Part shown: positions 45,115-54,984 of the stretch, piece by piece | Position numbering within the stretch: the first letter of the stretch is position 1 | Layout of the letters: each line of letters opens with the position of its first letter | DNA from: an uncultured Clostridia bacterium | Lineage (GTDB): Bacteria > Bacillota > Clostridia > TANB77 > CAG-508 | Assembly: GCA_949388605.1 (NCBI GenBank) | Contig: CASKJV010000003.1 | Location: 1 to 64,000, forward strand | Direction: 5' to 3' | DNA: 64,000 bases | Translations under genes and position numbers: made by a program | The notes under the pieces: model-generated | Database searches by the model: none | What the model was told of the DNA's origin: nothing | What the model saw: only the letters and a program-made list of their open reading frames with translations

Positions 45115-46866
45115 TTATTCTAAAATAGCTTTTATTCTTCTTACTCCTGAAGATGAAGCTTCTTCTTTTTTTATTTTAAAATGACCTAATTTTCCAGTAC
45201 TTTCAACATGAGGTCCTCCACATAGTTCTATAGATACATCTCCTATTTTATATACAGTAACAATATCTCCATATTTATCTAAGAACATTGCTTCTGCTCC
45301 CATATTTAATGCATCTTCTTTTTTCATTTCCAATTTTTCTACTGGAATATCTTGTGCTATATAATCATTTATTAATTTTTCTACTTTTTGTTTTTCTTCA
45401 TCTGTCATTTTTGCTCCATGAGAAAAATCAAATCTCATTCTTTCGGCTGTAATATTACTTCCCTTTTGATGTACATGATCTCCTAAAACTACTTTTAATG
45501 CTGCATTTAAAAGATGTGTAGCTGTATGATATTTTGTTTCCATTTCTCCTGTTGATGCTAGTCCACCTTTAAATTTTTGTTCACTACCTAATCTTGATTT
45601 TTCCTGATGTTCTTTAAATAACTTTTGATAATCAGACATATCAACTTCTAAATCTTGCTCCTTTGCAAGTTCTTCTGTCATTTCTGGTGGAAATCCATAA
45701 GTTTCATATAAATTGAATACAGCTTGTGTGTCTAATACTTTTTTTCCTGAATTTTTAGTTCTATTTGCTAATTTCTCAAATTCTCTTTCTCCATTTTGAA
45801 GTGTTTTCATGAACTTATTTTTTTCTTCTATAATTACATTTTTTATTAATTCTCTATTTGTATATAACTCTGGATACAATTCTTTTAAAGCATTTATTGA
45901 TATATCTATAATTTCTGGTAAATTATTTAGATTAATTTCTAATTTATTTAAATGTCTTGTCATTCTGCGAAGTAATCTTCTCAAAATATATCCTCTATCT
46001 ACATTACTTGGTCTACCACCATCATTTATTATCATTATGCTAGAACGTAAATGCTCTGCAACAATTCTTCTGCTTTGAATATTATCTACTTTTTGTAATT
46101 CTAGTAATTTTTCCATTACAGGTGCAAATAGTTCAATTTCAAAAGGAGTTTCTTTTCCTTGTAAAAGCATTGTCATTCTTTCTAGCCCAAGCCCAGTATC
46201 AACATTTTGTTGTTTTAATTTTGAATATCCGTTTTTATCTTTATAAAATTCCATGAAAACATTGTTCCAGATTTCTACATATTTTCCACATCCACATGAA
46301 GGATTACATTCTGGAGAACATTTTTGTTTTCCTGTATCATAGAACATTTCTGTATCTGGACCACATGGCCCTTCTTCTCCTGCTATCCACCAATTGTCAT
46401 CTTTTCCAAAGAAATAAATTCTTTCATCAGGTATTCCAGCTTTTTTCCACGCTTTATATGCAACTTCGTCTTTGCTACAATCTTCATCTCCTGCAAAACA
46501 TGTAACAGATAATTTTTCTGCAGGAATTTCTAATTCTTTTGTTAGAAATTCATAACTCATTGCTATTGATTCTTCTTTAAAATAATCTCCTAATGACCAA
46601 TTTCCAAGCATTTCGAAGTATGTTAAGTGACGATTATCTCCAACTTCATCAATATCATTTGTTCTAAGACATTTTTGGAAATCTGTTAATCTTGTTCCAG
46701 AAGGATGTTTTTGTCCTAAAAGATATGGTACTAATGGTTGCATTCCTGCTGTTGTAAATAAAACTGATGGATCATTTTCAGGTATTACTGGTGCAGATGG
46801 AATGATACTATGACCATGATTTTTGAAAAAGTTTAAATATTTATTTCTTATTTCAATTGCTTTCAT
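45115..46866 (-). CDS. alaS: alanyl-tRNA synthetase, short form without C-Ala domain
   Basis: Charges tRNA-Ala and clears Ser/Gly mischarging. The class II core (residues 1-235: FTTAGMQPLVPYLLGQ, TYFEMLGNWSLGDYFK, VDTGLGLERM) and the tRNA-recognition helices (240-440) are complete. The editing domain zinc residues are present in HTATHLLNAAL and ELCGGPHVEST. The protein ends at 583 residues right after the editing domain (GVRRIKAILE), whereas most bacterial AlaRS are about 870 with a C-terminal dimerisation C-Ala domain. Stop and terminator follow, so this is a natural end, not a truncation by the window. Confidence 0.95.
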   Translation of the reverse strand: MKAIEIRNKYLNFFKNHGHSIIPSAPVIPENDPSVLFTTAGMQPLVPYLLGQKHPSGTRLTDFQKCLRTNDIDEVGDNRHLTYFEMLGNWSLGDYFKEESIAMSYEFLTKELEIPAEKLSVTCFAGDEDCSKDEVAYKAWKKAGIPDERIYFFGKDDNWWIAGEEGPCGPDTEMFYDTGKQKCSPECNPSCGCGKYVEIWNNVFMEFYKDKNGYSKLKQQNVDTGLGLERMTMLLQGKETPFEIELFAPVMEKLLELQKVDNIQSRRIVAEHLRSSIMIINDGGRPSNVDRGYILRRLLRRMTRHLNKLEINLNNLPEIIDISINALKELYPELYTNRELIKNVIIEEKNKFMKTLQNGEREFEKLANRTKNSGKKVLDTQAVFNLYETYGFPPEMTEELAKEQDLEVDMSDYQKLFKEHQEKSRLGSEQKFKGGLASTGEMETKYHTATHLLNAALKVVLGDHVHQKGSNITAERMRFDFSHGAKMTDEEKQKVEKLINDYIAQDIPVEKLEMKKEDALNMGAEAMFLDKYGDIVTVYKIGDVSIELCGGPHVESTGKLGHFKIKKEEASSSGVRRIKAILE

Positions 46867-47266
46867 AAAATTCTCCTATTCATTTTATATAAATTACTAT
46901 TTTTAATAAATAGTTCCATTAGATTTATTATATTTTTTGCTTAGAGAAAAATTTTATCCATAATTTAATATTACTATTATAATATGGCATTTTATTTCTC
47001 AAAAATAACTTTTTAAATTATATTATAAAATTCCATTATTTTCAAGTATTTAAATAAACTTAAAGTTAGCACTTTAAAATTTAACAATATATAACTTAAA
47101 TATTATAGATTATCACGAGCTTTCAAAATGCAATTAATTGTTAATGATTAGAAATAATTAAATTATACATTTCTATTATAGAAAAAAGAAACACTTTTAA
47201 AATTTTATATTATTTTAATAAAGTTATATGCCTAGTCTTTGTTCGAGCTTTTTCTCTGTATAACAA
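46867..47266. other. non-coding gap upstream of alaS
   Basis: AT-rich. No T-box core (GGGTGGNACCGCG) is present, so alaS is not T-box controlled here. No ORF with a ribosome binding site. Confidence 0.45.
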
Positions 47267-47305
47267 AAAAGGTAATAAACTACTAATATGAGCTTATTAC
47301 CTTTT
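47267..47305 (-). terminator. terminator of the Sel1-repeat gene
   Basis: A 12-bp stem AAAAGGTAATAA/TTATTACCTTTT followed by TTGTTATA on the minus strand. Confidence 0.75.
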
Positions 47306-47330
47306 GGTATTTTACTAATAATTTTATAAA

Positions 47331-47840
47331 TTAAATTTCTTTTCCAAATAAATTTTTATATTCTAATGCAACTTTATTTTGCAATTCTCCAACATATTCT
47401 TTGGTTTTTCCTTCAAAATCAACTATACTATAGAATTCATTAAGATCTGCTTTTTGATTTGCATATATTGGTTTTCCTAATACTATGTTTTTATATTCTT
47501 CAGCTTTTTCTGTATTTTTCTCAACACCATCTCCCCAGTAATATAACTTTCCTAAATAATATTTAGAATATGTATTATCTGCTTCTGCTGATTTTTCAAA
47601 ATATTCTTTTGCTTTTAAATGATTGGTTTGAACACCATTACCATTATAATAGATTTTGCCTAAAAAATAGTTAGAACCAGAAGATCCTCTTTCTGAGGCA
47701 ATTTCAAAATAGTTTCTTGCTTTTCCATAATCTAAATTCACACCAACTCCATAAAAATATCTTTGTCCTAATTCATAAATTGCTCCTACGTCTCCGTTAT
47801 TAGCTAAACTTTCTAATTCTTTAATGTTTTTAGTACTCAT
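47331..47840 (-). CDS. Sel1-like (tetratricopeptide-type) repeat protein
   Basis: A 169-residue helical-repeat protein with three SLR units: AIYELGQRYFYGVGVNLDYGKARNYFE in part (residues 14-45), SGSNYFLGKIYYNGNGVQTNHLKAKEYF in part (50-85), and SKYYLGKLYYWGDGVEKNTEKAEEY in part (88-118). Such repeats bind partner proteins. There is no signal peptide, so it is cytoplasmic. AAAGGA precedes the ATG. Its partner is unknown. Confidence 0.88.
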   Translation of the reverse strand: MSTKNIKELESLANNGDVGAIYELGQRYFYGVGVNLDYGKARNYFEIASERGSSGSNYFLGKIYYNGNGVQTNHLKAKEYFEKSAEADNTYSKYYLGKLYYWGDGVEKNTEKAEEYKNIVLGKPIYANQKADLNEFYSIVDFEGKTKEYVGELQNKVALEYKNLFGKEI

Positions 47841-48005
47841 ATCTATTCCTTTCTAAAATAATTAAATTATTATTTTGTAAATATCAATTATTAATAAGTT
47901 TATCACTATTTTCCAATATTTACTATATATTTTTTATTACATTAATAATACAAAAGTAATACAGATTTTGTTGTACAAAATCGTGTGCAAAAATTAGCAA
48001 AGCAT

Positions 48006-48045
48006 TTCTTTAGTAGGAAGAGCAAAGCACTTTCCTACTAAAGAA
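48006..48045. repeat. 14-bp inverted repeat (hairpin) between Sel1 and spoVT genes
   Basis: TTCTTTAGTAGGAA/TTCCTACTAAAGAA surrounds a 12-nt loop. AGCAAAGCA occurs once before and once inside it. There is no T run, so it is not a simple terminator. A weaker AAGACCTA/TAGGTCTT hairpin follows at 48048-48086 and probably ends the spoVT transcript. Confidence 0.5.
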
Positions 48046-48132
48046 CAAGACCTAATTTAAAATACATTTTTACTTTAAACTAGGTCTTTATTATTTTTAA
48101 TAAGTATTCAATGTTTTTCTAAAATGTGAATA

Positions 48133-48687
48133 CTAAATTTCTAAATGGTTTCCTAAAAATCCAGCTGCAGATTGAGCAACTTTATCTTCAACATCACCCA
48201 TTTTTTTATAAGGTTCTTTAGATAAAAGTATAACACTACCTATAACATCTCCATCTGAAATTATAGGATATATTACTTGAGAATTATATATTCTTTCTCT
48301 TCCTTCATTTTGTGTAATTGGAATTGCTATTTCATTATTTTCTTTACTTTTAAATACTTCTTTATTTTCTATTACTTCTTCTAATTCTTTACTTAAACTT
48401 TTCTCTAAAAATTCCTTTTTTTGTCCTCCAGAAACAGCTATTACTGTATCTTTATCTGTAATACAAGCTATATGTCCAGTAGTTTTTGAAATTGTATCTG
48501 CATATGTGTTTGCAAATTCTGTAAGTTCACCTATTGGTGAGTATTTTTTTAATATTATTTCTCCTTCTTTATCTGTAAATATTTCAAGTGGATCTCCTTC
48601 TTTTATATGATGAACTTTTCTTATTTCTTTTGGAATAACCAATCTACCTAAATCGTCAATTCTTCTTACAACTCCTGTTGCTTTCAT
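48133..48687 (-). CDS. spoVT: stage V sporulation protein T (AbrB-type regulator)
   Basis: Regulator of late forespore gene expression in spore-formers. The N-terminal swapped-hairpin AbrB domain (MKATGVVRRIDDLGRLVIPKEIRK, in part: RRIDDLGRLVIPKEIR) is almost identical to known SpoVT. A GAF-like domain covers residues 58-184. The length (184) is typical. AAGGAGG precedes the ATG. Its presence suggests an endospore-forming host. Confidence 0.93.
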   Translation of the reverse strand: MKATGVVRRIDDLGRLVIPKEIRKVHHIKEGDPLEIFTDKEGEIILKKYSPIGELTEFANTYADTISKTTGHIACITDKDTVIAVSGGQKKEFLEKSLSKELEEVIENKEVFKSKENNEIAIPITQNEGRERIYNSQVIYPIISDGDVIGSVILLSKEPYKKMGDVEDKVAQSAAGFLGNHLEI

Positions 48688-48905
48688 AAACTCCTCCTTA
48701 TATTTGTATTTATATTTTTATTATGACAAATTAGGAAAATTTTATGCATATTTTTCTTCCAGATTTTAATTTTATATATATTTTTTTCTAGTTTTCCAAT
48801 TTATATTTAATTTTTAATTTGATTAATTTTTTTATTTCATTTTTCATATAATTTATTACTTTTTATTAGCTGTTTTATTTTTCATATAGTTTTAATTAGT
48901 TTATA

Positions 48906-49739
48906 CTAATTTTTATATAATTGTTTTAATTGCTTAATTTCTTTTTCATATCCATCTAATTCATTTGGTGTTTCTAAGAAAAATGGTAAATCACGAAGTT
49001 TAGGATGATTTATAATTCTTTCAAATGCTTCAATTCCTATAGTTCCATCTCCAATTTTTTCGTGTCTATCTTTGTGTGCACCAATTGGATTTTTACTATC
49101 ATTTATATGAATTGCTTTTAATTTATCTAAACCTATAATCCTATCAAATTCTTCTAAAACATTATCCAAATTATTTATAACATCATATCCAGCATCATTT
49201 ACATGGCAGGTATCTAAACAAACACCAACTTTTTCTTTAAGTTTTATACCATCAATTATCTGTTTTAATTCTTCAAAGTTTTTACCAATCTCAGATCCTT
49301 TACCAGCCATGGTTTCTAACAGTATAGTGGTTGTTTGACTTTCTGTTATTACTTCGTTTAATATATTTATTATATATTTTATTCCGACATCAGCACCTTG
49401 TCCTACATGACTACCTGGATGAAAATTATATAAATTGTTTGGTGTATATTCCATTCTTCTTAAATCATCTTGCATTGTTTCTTTTGCAAATTTTCTTATA
49501 TCTTCATTTGCTGATGCACAATTTAAAGTATATGGTGCATGTGCAAGAATAATTTCTATTCCATATTCTTTTGCTTTTTCATGAAATTTTCTAATATCCT
49601 CTTCATTTATATCTTTTGCTTTTCCACCTCTTGGATTTCTTGTGAAAAATTGAAATGTATTTCCTCCAATTTTATGAATTACATCAGCCATATTAGAATA
49701 ACCTTTAGATGCTGATAAATGACATCCTATTTTTAACAT
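48906..49739 (-). CDS. nfo: deoxyribonuclease IV (AP endonuclease, Nfo family)
   Basis: Cuts abasic sites in base-excision repair. TIM-barrel with three zinc ions. The signatures are LAHAPYTLN (near 65), NFHPGSHVG (near 105), [20 protein letters not shown] (near 175), [22 protein letters not shown] in part (near 215) and FLETP near the C-terminus, with all zinc ligands in place. The 277-residue length is usual. It is followed upstream by comF and a possible 27-aa ORF. Confidence 0.96.
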   Translation of the reverse strand: MLKIGCHLSASKGYSNMADVIHKIGGNTFQFFTRNPRGGKAKDINEEDIRKFHEKAKEYGIEIILAHAPYTLNCASANEDIRKFAKETMQDDLRRMEYTPNNLYNFHPGSHVGQGADVGIKYIINILNEVITESQTTTILLETMAGKGSEIGKNFEELKQIIDGIKLKEKVGVCLDTCHVNDAGYDVINNLDNVLEEFDRIIGLDKLKAIHINDSKNPIGAHKDRHEKIGDGTIGIEAFERIINHPKLRDLPFFLETPNELDGYEKEIKQLKQLYKN

Positions 49740-49819
49740 ATTTATTTCCTTTCTACTTCAATAATTTTTCCAAAAATTTTTAAATCGTTACAACTAATAA
49801 TTTAATATCTGCTTACTTG

Positions 49820-49903
49820 TCATATGTACTTCAATTTTTTTATTTTCTTATCTGCAACAACTATAAAGCTATTCGTTTCTACCAGTTCGCTCATCATACA
49901 CAT
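49820..49903 (-). CDS. possible 27-aa ORF between comF and nfo
   Basis: MCMMSELVETNSFIVVADKK... then a stop. Composition is protein-like (acidic start, hydrophobic strand, basic end) but the ribosome binding site (AAGAAAAG) is weak. It lies 25 bp after the comF stop. No family is recognised. Could be chance. Confidence 0.3.
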   Translation of the reverse strand: MCMMSELVETNSFIVVADKKIKKLKYI

Positions 49904-49927
49904 TTTAAATTTGTACTTTTCTTGTAA

Positions 49928-50680
49928 CTAATCTTTAGCAATAACTAAAACCATTACTTCAGTTGCTCCTGCTATTTTTAATTTCTTTGATATTTCATTT
50001 ACTGTAGCTCCCGTTGTATATATATCATCAAATATTATTATTTTTCTATTTTTAACTTTATAAGTTTGCTTTACAACATATGCATTTTCTACATTATTTT
50101 TTCTTTCTTCTTTTTTTAGTGTGCTCTGTGTTTTTGATTTTTTTGCTTTTTCTAAAATTGTATTATCAGATTTAATAAGTCCTGATTTTGATATTATATT
50201 TGTTATTAGTTCTGCTTGATTATATCCTCTTTTAGCTTTCTTTATTTTGTCCATTGGAACTGGAATTATTATATCATAATTCTTGAAAATTTGATTAATT
50301 TTTGGATTTTTTAATATTTGATATGAAAAAAATCTTGATAAGTATACTTTTCCAAAGAATTTATATTGTAGTATATATTTTCTTACAATACTTTTATAAT
50401 TAAAACAATATATCATTTTTTCCCAATATATTTTTTGTCCTTCTACTAAATAATAGTTTTGTTTTAAATTTATATTATGAATATTTAATTTATCCATAAT
50501 CATTTTTTTATTATCTATAATTCCATTTTCTTTATATTTATTAAATCTTTTCTCACAAACTTCACATATATAATCTTTACTTAGTTTTCCACAAATTATA
50601 CAAGTTTGTGGAAACATGAAATCTAATACTTTCTTCAATTCTTTAAAAATACATAAAAAATCAGAGGCAAAATTAAGCAT
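49928..50680 (-). CDS. comF: ComF family phosphoribosyltransferase-like protein
   Basis: Associated with DNA uptake in competent bacteria. The N-terminal zinc finger is CIICGKLSKDYICEVC (residues 24-39), in the position typical of ComFC. The C-terminal PRPP-binding motif IIIFDDIYTTGATVNE is near 213-228, preceded by the KRGYNQAEL motif near 150. The 250-residue length is normal. AAAGGAG precedes the ATG. No comFA partner is in the window. Confidence 0.9.
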   Translation of the reverse strand: MLNFASDFLCIFKELKKVLDFMFPQTCIICGKLSKDYICEVCEKRFNKYKENGIIDNKKMIMDKLNIHNINLKQNYYLVEGQKIYWEKMIYCFNYKSIVRKYILQYKFFGKVYLSRFFSYQILKNPKINQIFKNYDIIIPVPMDKIKKAKRGYNQAELITNIISKSGLIKSDNTILEKAKKSKTQSTLKKEERKNNVENAYVVKQTYKVKNRKIIIFDDIYTTGATVNEISKKLKIAGATEVMVLVIAKD

Positions 50681-50714
50681 TTCTACTCCTTTCTTGCCCC
50701 TAATAATAATTTAT

Positions 50715-50734
50715 GGACCTTCTTTCGAAGGTCC
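50715..50734. terminator. hairpin between comF and the 75-aa gene
   Basis: An 8-bp stem GGACCTTC/GAAGGTCC with a TTTC loop. It has no long T run on the minus side, so termination would be weak. Confidence 0.5.
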
Positions 50735-50743
50735 TCTCGCGGT

Positions 50744-50971
50744 TTATCGTATTTCCACAGAATAATTTCCTGCCGCATATACAGTAACAATTACTAAACC
50801 TACTACTGTTCTCGCGGCATACATTTTCCACGAACTCGTGCCCGCATTTTCCTCGCCATCATACGGCGGAATTTCCACCATATTTTCAGCATTAACAAAA
50901 TCACCCGTTTCCACGCCTTTTACAAGCCGCACATGATTATTCATAATACATACGATTGCTGCATCATTCAT
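50744..50971 (-). CDS. G+C-rich small hypothetical protein, 75 aa
   Basis: Not recognised. It begins MNDAAIVCIMNNHVRLVKGVE and ends AAGNYSVEIR, with a hydrophobic segment near residues 54-68 (TVVGLVIVTVYAAG). Codon use is strikingly different from all neighbours (about 45-50% G+C, many GCG/CCG/GGC), so it is probably acquired. AAAGGAG precedes the ATG, and an extended -10 promoter (TGCTATAAT) lies at about 51021-51029. It sits between comF and the 3' part of valS. Confidence 0.7.
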   Translation of the reverse strand: MNDAAIVCIMNNHVRLVKGVETGDFVNAENMVEIPPYDGEENAGTSSWKMYAARTVVGLVIVTVYAAGNYSVEIR

Positions 50972-51020
50972 ATTATCTCTCCTTTATATTGTGTTTTGTT
51001 AACTACATACACCACTGTGT

Positions 51021-51029
51021 ATTATAGCA
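51021..51029 (-). promoter_or_regulatory. extended -10 promoter of the 75-aa gene
   Basis: TGCTATAAT on the minus strand, about 60 bp upstream of the start. No good -35 is seen at 17 bp, as expected for extended -10 promoters. Confidence 0.5.
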
Positions 51030-51095
51030 AGGTACATAAAAGTCAGGATTATTCCTTGACATTTTTATTTTAACATATTTTTCTAGTTTTGTCTA

Positions 51096-52968
51096 TTATT
51101 TAAGAGATTGTAATCTTTCCTTTACATTTGTAAGCATTTGTTTATAATTTTCAAGTTTTGCTTTTTCTTCATTTACTTTAGCCTCTGGAGCTTTGTTAAC
51201 AAAACCTGGATTCGAAAGCATTTTTTCTCCTCTTTGAACTTCTGCTTCTAATTTTGCTTTTTCTCCTTCTAGTCTTTTTCTTTCTTCTTCAATATCAACT
51301 AATTCTTCAAAAGGTATATATACTTTTAATTCATCAATTACTATTGAAACTGCATTTTGTGGTATTTCTGACTCATCTTTTACTATAGCAATTTCATTTG
51401 AAAATCCAAGTTTTAACAAGAACTCTTCTGCTTCTTTTATATCACTATCTAAAGAGTTGGAAATTATTAATAATTTTGATTTCTTAGATGGATGTACATT
51501 CATTTTTGTTCTTATATTTCTTATTTCAACAATTAGTTTTTTCAATTTTTCAATAATTGCTTCTTCTTTTTCAAATTCAAAATTTTCGTATGGAGTTGGC
51601 CATTTACTAACCATTAATGCTTTGTCATTATAATATACTAATTTATCATAAATTTCTGATGTAACAAATGGCATAAATGGATGCAATAATTTTAAAGATA
51701 TACCAAAAATATAATCTAACACAAAACATACAGCAACTTTTTCGTCGTAATTTTCGCTATATAATCTAGGTTTTACCATTTCTATATACCAGTCACAAAA
51801 TTCATTCCAAATAAAGTTATATATTTTGTCAAGCGCTATACCTAAATCATAATTTTCAATATTCTTTGTTACTTCTACAACTATTTTATCTAATTTATTT
51901 ATTATCCATTTATCTTCAATTCTAAGTAATTTTGGATTATATTTATTTTTTCCATTTTGACGTACTTTCTCTGAAAATTTAATAATATCTTCATCATCAG
52001 CCAAATTCATTGTAATAAATTTGGCAGCATTCCAAATTTTATTAGCAAAATTAGATGCTTGTTCTATTTTTTCTGGCATAAATCTAATGTCATTTCCCAT
52101 TGTTGTTCCTGAAAGTAATGAAAATCTTAAACTATCTGTTCCATTTTTTTCTATAATATCTAATGGATCAATTCCATTTCCAAGTGTTTTTGACATTTTT
52201 CTGCCTTGGCTATCTCTTACTATACCATGAACTAAAACATCTTTAAATGGAACTTCATCTGTAAATTCTAAACCTTGTGTCATCATTCTTGATATCCAGA
52301 ATGTTATAATATCAAATCCTGTTACCAAAGTTTGTGTTGGATAAAAGTCTTTATAATCTTGTGATTCTTTATTTGGCCAACCTAATGTTGAAAATGGCCA
52401 TAATGCAGAACTAAACCATGTATCTAATGTATCTTGATCTTGAGTAATTTTATGGCTTCCACATTTTTCACATTTTTCAGGATCTGTTTTAGAAACATTT
52501 ATATGTCCACATTCATCACAGTAATATGCTGGTATTCTATGTCCCCACCATAATTGACGTGAAATACACCAATCTTGTATATTATCTAACCAATGGAAAT
52601 ATTGTTTTTCATATCTTTGAGGAACAAATTTTGTTTCACCATTTCTTACACTATCTGCAGCTCTTTTGGCTAAATCTTTCATACTTACAAACCATTGTTC
52701 TGAAATCTTTGGTTCTATAGTATTTTTACATCTTTCACATTTGGCTACATTATGTGTATAATCTTCTGTTCTAACTAATGCTCCTATTTCATCTAATTTT
52801 TTTACAATTTCTTTTCTTGCCTCTAGTAAATCCATTCCATTATATTCTGGTACTAAATTTCCCATTTTGAAGTTTTCATCAAATACTTCAATTATTTCTA
52901 AGTTATGTCTTAATCCAGCTTGATAATCATTCATATCATGTGCAGGTGTTATTTTAACGACACCCCTT
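51096..52968 (-). pseudogene. valS: valyl-tRNA synthetase, 3' part only, split by a mobile element
   Basis: Aminoacyl-tRNA synthetase fragment of about 623 residues. It begins within the CP1 editing domain (GVVKITPAHDMNDYQAG) and carries the zinc-like CERC/CDECGH...CEKCG region, the KMSKS-type loop GRKMSKTLGNG, the anticodon-binding domain and the C-terminal coiled coil (ERKRLEGEKAKLEAEV). About 265 N-terminal residues, including the HIGH motif, are missing. The track ORF extends 12 codons further into the serine recombinase end region, which is not ValRS sequence. There are no internal stops. Confidence 0.92.
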
Positions 52969-52990
52969 GGTACACAATAAAAAAATAATA
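52955..52990. mobile_element. attachment junction (attL/attR) inside valS
   Basis: Reading the minus strand, valS homology (GGTGTCGTTAAAATAACACC) starts abruptly after ...TTGTGTACCAAGG, where intact valS should read GGTACAGGTGTC or similar. The recombinase gene ends 15-25 bp away. The crossover core is probably within GGTGT. The exact core needs the other end. Confidence 0.75.
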
Positions 52991-53002
52991 GAATGAGTAG
53001 CA

Positions 53003-54664
53003 TTATCGTACCTGTTCTAGTGGCTTTATCTTTAAATATAAATCTGCTGTTTTGTTTTCGTGTATTTCTACTCTATCAACTAATTTCAATATCAACTCTC
53101 TATCAATTTTCTTCTTTTTCTTTATGTACTCTGATGCAAGGCTTTTTGCCTCCAGTATATTTTCAAGAGAATTATCTCTTTGATATTGTTCATAAGTTGA
53201 TTCAAGTTCTGTAACTTCCTTTTGCATTGTTTTTTTCTGTTCTTCAAATTTAGCAGAAATCTTTTGATATGTATCTACTGTAATAACCTCATCCAGTCTA
53301 TCCATATATGTCTTTTCAATCTTTTGGTCTATCTTTTTTATTTCTGAATTAAGTTTATTGATTTTCTGTAATAAAGTAGTTCCATAAGTATTTATAGTTT
53401 TCTGCTTTTCTTTTGTAATCTTGTCAAAATCAACAAGTTTTACGAAAGTTTTACAAATCGTTTCTATTTCCTTTAATAAGTTATCTTCAAGTTTGAAATA
53501 ACTCATTGAATGTAACGAACAAACATTGAGATTTCTATTTTTTCTGTAATAATTGCATTGTGTATATGCGTGATGATGAACAGTTCCATCTTTTGTAACT
53601 TGATCTCTTGGTGTAATAGATATTCTATGTTTACAATCATAACATATTAATAAACCTGTAAATAGCTCTGGTGGTCTTTCAGAAGATCTTTTAAAGTTTG
53701 CTTTTATTAAGGCTTGTACTTTATCATAAGTTGCTTTGTCTATTATTGGTTCGTGTGTTCCTTCAACAATTATCCAATCTTCTTTTTTGGTTCTGTATAA
53801 TCTCTTATCTCTAAAACTCTTTTTTTCATACTTGTGTTGTTCCATATTTCCAATATACATTTGACTTGTTAAAATATATCTTATAGTTCTGGAAGTCCAT
53901 TGATAAGGATTTTTTAACTTGCTTGTCATACTTACTAGATTTCGATATGTTGCTGGTGTAGGTATTTCGTTTTCAAATAGTAATCTTCTTACCTCTCCTT
54001 GTGAGCCAGTTTCTAAATACCATTGATATATCTGTCTAACAATTTTTGCCGAATATTCTTCAATAATCAGATGATGCTTATCTTGGGGATCTCTAATATA
54101 ACCATACGGAGTATTATTACTTCCAACATATTCTCCACTTTCTTGTTTAAGTCTTTTTGAATTTTTAATATTCTTGGATAAATCTCTTGAATATTTTTCA
54201 TTGATAAAGTTATTTAATGCTGCATATTCATTACTAGAATTATTATTAACTCCTGTATCTACTCCTTCTTGAACTGTCATATATCTAACATTCATTGAAG
54301 GGAAATAATAATCCATATAATATCCACATTCAAAATTACTTCTACCAAGTCTTGATAAATTTTTAGTAATAACAACCTTTATTTTTCCAGATTCAATTTG
54401 TTCAACTAAATCTTTCCATCCAGGTCTATCAAAGTTCGTACCACTTTTCCCATCATCTATGAACTCTTTGCACTCACTACCTTTATTGCCTTTGCTGTCA
54501 ATAAATTGGTTTAAAATTCTTCTTTGATTTGTAATACTTTCACTTTCATCTTTGTCTTTATCTTCTTTATCTCTATCCTCTAATGAAAGCCTTATATATT
54601 TTGCTATTTCATCTGGCGAATAAATGCTTAAAAGTAAAGACATTATTCCGTTATCAAAATTCAT
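53003..54664 (-). CDS. large serine recombinase (site-specific integrase)
   Basis: Integrates and excises the element by a serine-phosphodiester mechanism. Catalytic domain residues 18-165 hold YIRLSLED (Ser27), the NLSRLGRSN arginine region and the EYAALNNFINEKYSRDLS helix. The recombinase domain (190-310), a zinc ribbon (CYDCKH...CNYYRKNRNLNVC) near 355-395, and a long coiled coil (430-520) follow, so it is complete at 553 residues. It ends 15-25 bp from the valS junction, the usual place for such an integrase. GGAGG precedes the ATG. Confidence 0.95.
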   Translation of the reverse strand: MNFDNGIMSLLLSIYSPDEIAKYIRLSLEDRDKEDKDKDESESITNQRRILNQFIDSKGNKGSECKEFIDDGKSGTNFDRPGWKDLVEQIESGKIKVVITKNLSRLGRSNFECGYYMDYYFPSMNVRYMTVQEGVDTGVNNNSSNEYAALNNFINEKYSRDLSKNIKNSKRLKQESGEYVGSNNTPYGYIRDPQDKHHLIIEEYSAKIVRQIYQWYLETGSQGEVRRLLFENEIPTPATYRNLVSMTSKLKNPYQWTSRTIRYILTSQMYIGNMEQHKYEKKSFRDKRLYRTKKEDWIIVEGTHEPIIDKATYDKVQALIKANFKRSSERPPELFTGLLICYDCKHRISITPRDQVTKDGTVHHHAYTQCNYYRKNRNLNVCSLHSMSYFKLEDNLLKEIETICKTFVKLVDFDKITKEKQKTINTYGTTLLQKINKLNSEIKKIDQKIEKTYMDRLDEVITVDTYQKISAKFEEQKKTMQKEVTELESTYEQYQRDNSLENILEAKSLASEYIKKKKKIDRELILKLVDRVEIHENKTADLYLKIKPLEQVR

Positions 54665-54790
54665 ACAACCTCCATCTGGTTGCTGAATTGATAACTAATT
54701 ACTAATGATATTGAAATTATATCATAACATTTTTCATTTAGCAACCGTGCTTTTATGAAGAATCACGGATTTTTCTTTTATTGCATATAA

Positions 54791-54833
54791 AAAATAAGTG
54801 AGAATATAAAACTGTATATTCATCACTTATTTT
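54791..54833 (-). terminator. terminator of the 47-aa gene
   Basis: AAAATAAGTG..GAATAT pairs with ATATTC.CACTTATTTT and is followed by TTATATG on the minus strand. Confidence 0.6.
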
Positions 54834-54840
54834 CTTATCT

Positions 54841-54984
54841 TTATTTAACATTTTCTTTTATAAAATTACTTACAAAGTCTGAAAAATCTAATTCTAATAA
54901 TTCTATAATTGATATGCCATCTTCATTGAAAAATACATTTACAATTTTTCGCTCTTTCTTTTCTACTGTCTGTATTTTGTTCAT
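54841..54984 (-). CDS. small element protein, 47 aa
   Basis: Too short for the ORF track. MNKIQTVEKKERKIVNVFF..., acidic C-terminus, with a strong GGAGG seven bases before the ATG and its own terminator. It lies between the recombinase and the resolvase-like gene. Not recognised; a small directionality factor for the recombinase is one possibility based on position only. Confidence 0.6.
   Translation of the reverse strand: MNKIQTVEKKERKIVNVFFNEDGISIIELLELDFSDFVSNFIKENVK

Noticed and set aside
46867-47330. T-box in front of alaS
   Set aside because: No GGGTGGNACCGCG core or terminator/antiterminator pair in this gap.
51096-53003. Track ORF as a complete protein starting at 53003
   Set aside because: The first 12 codons are hydrophobic non-ValRS sequence shared with the recombinase end region and no SD precedes the ATG. 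The real valS part begins near 52968.
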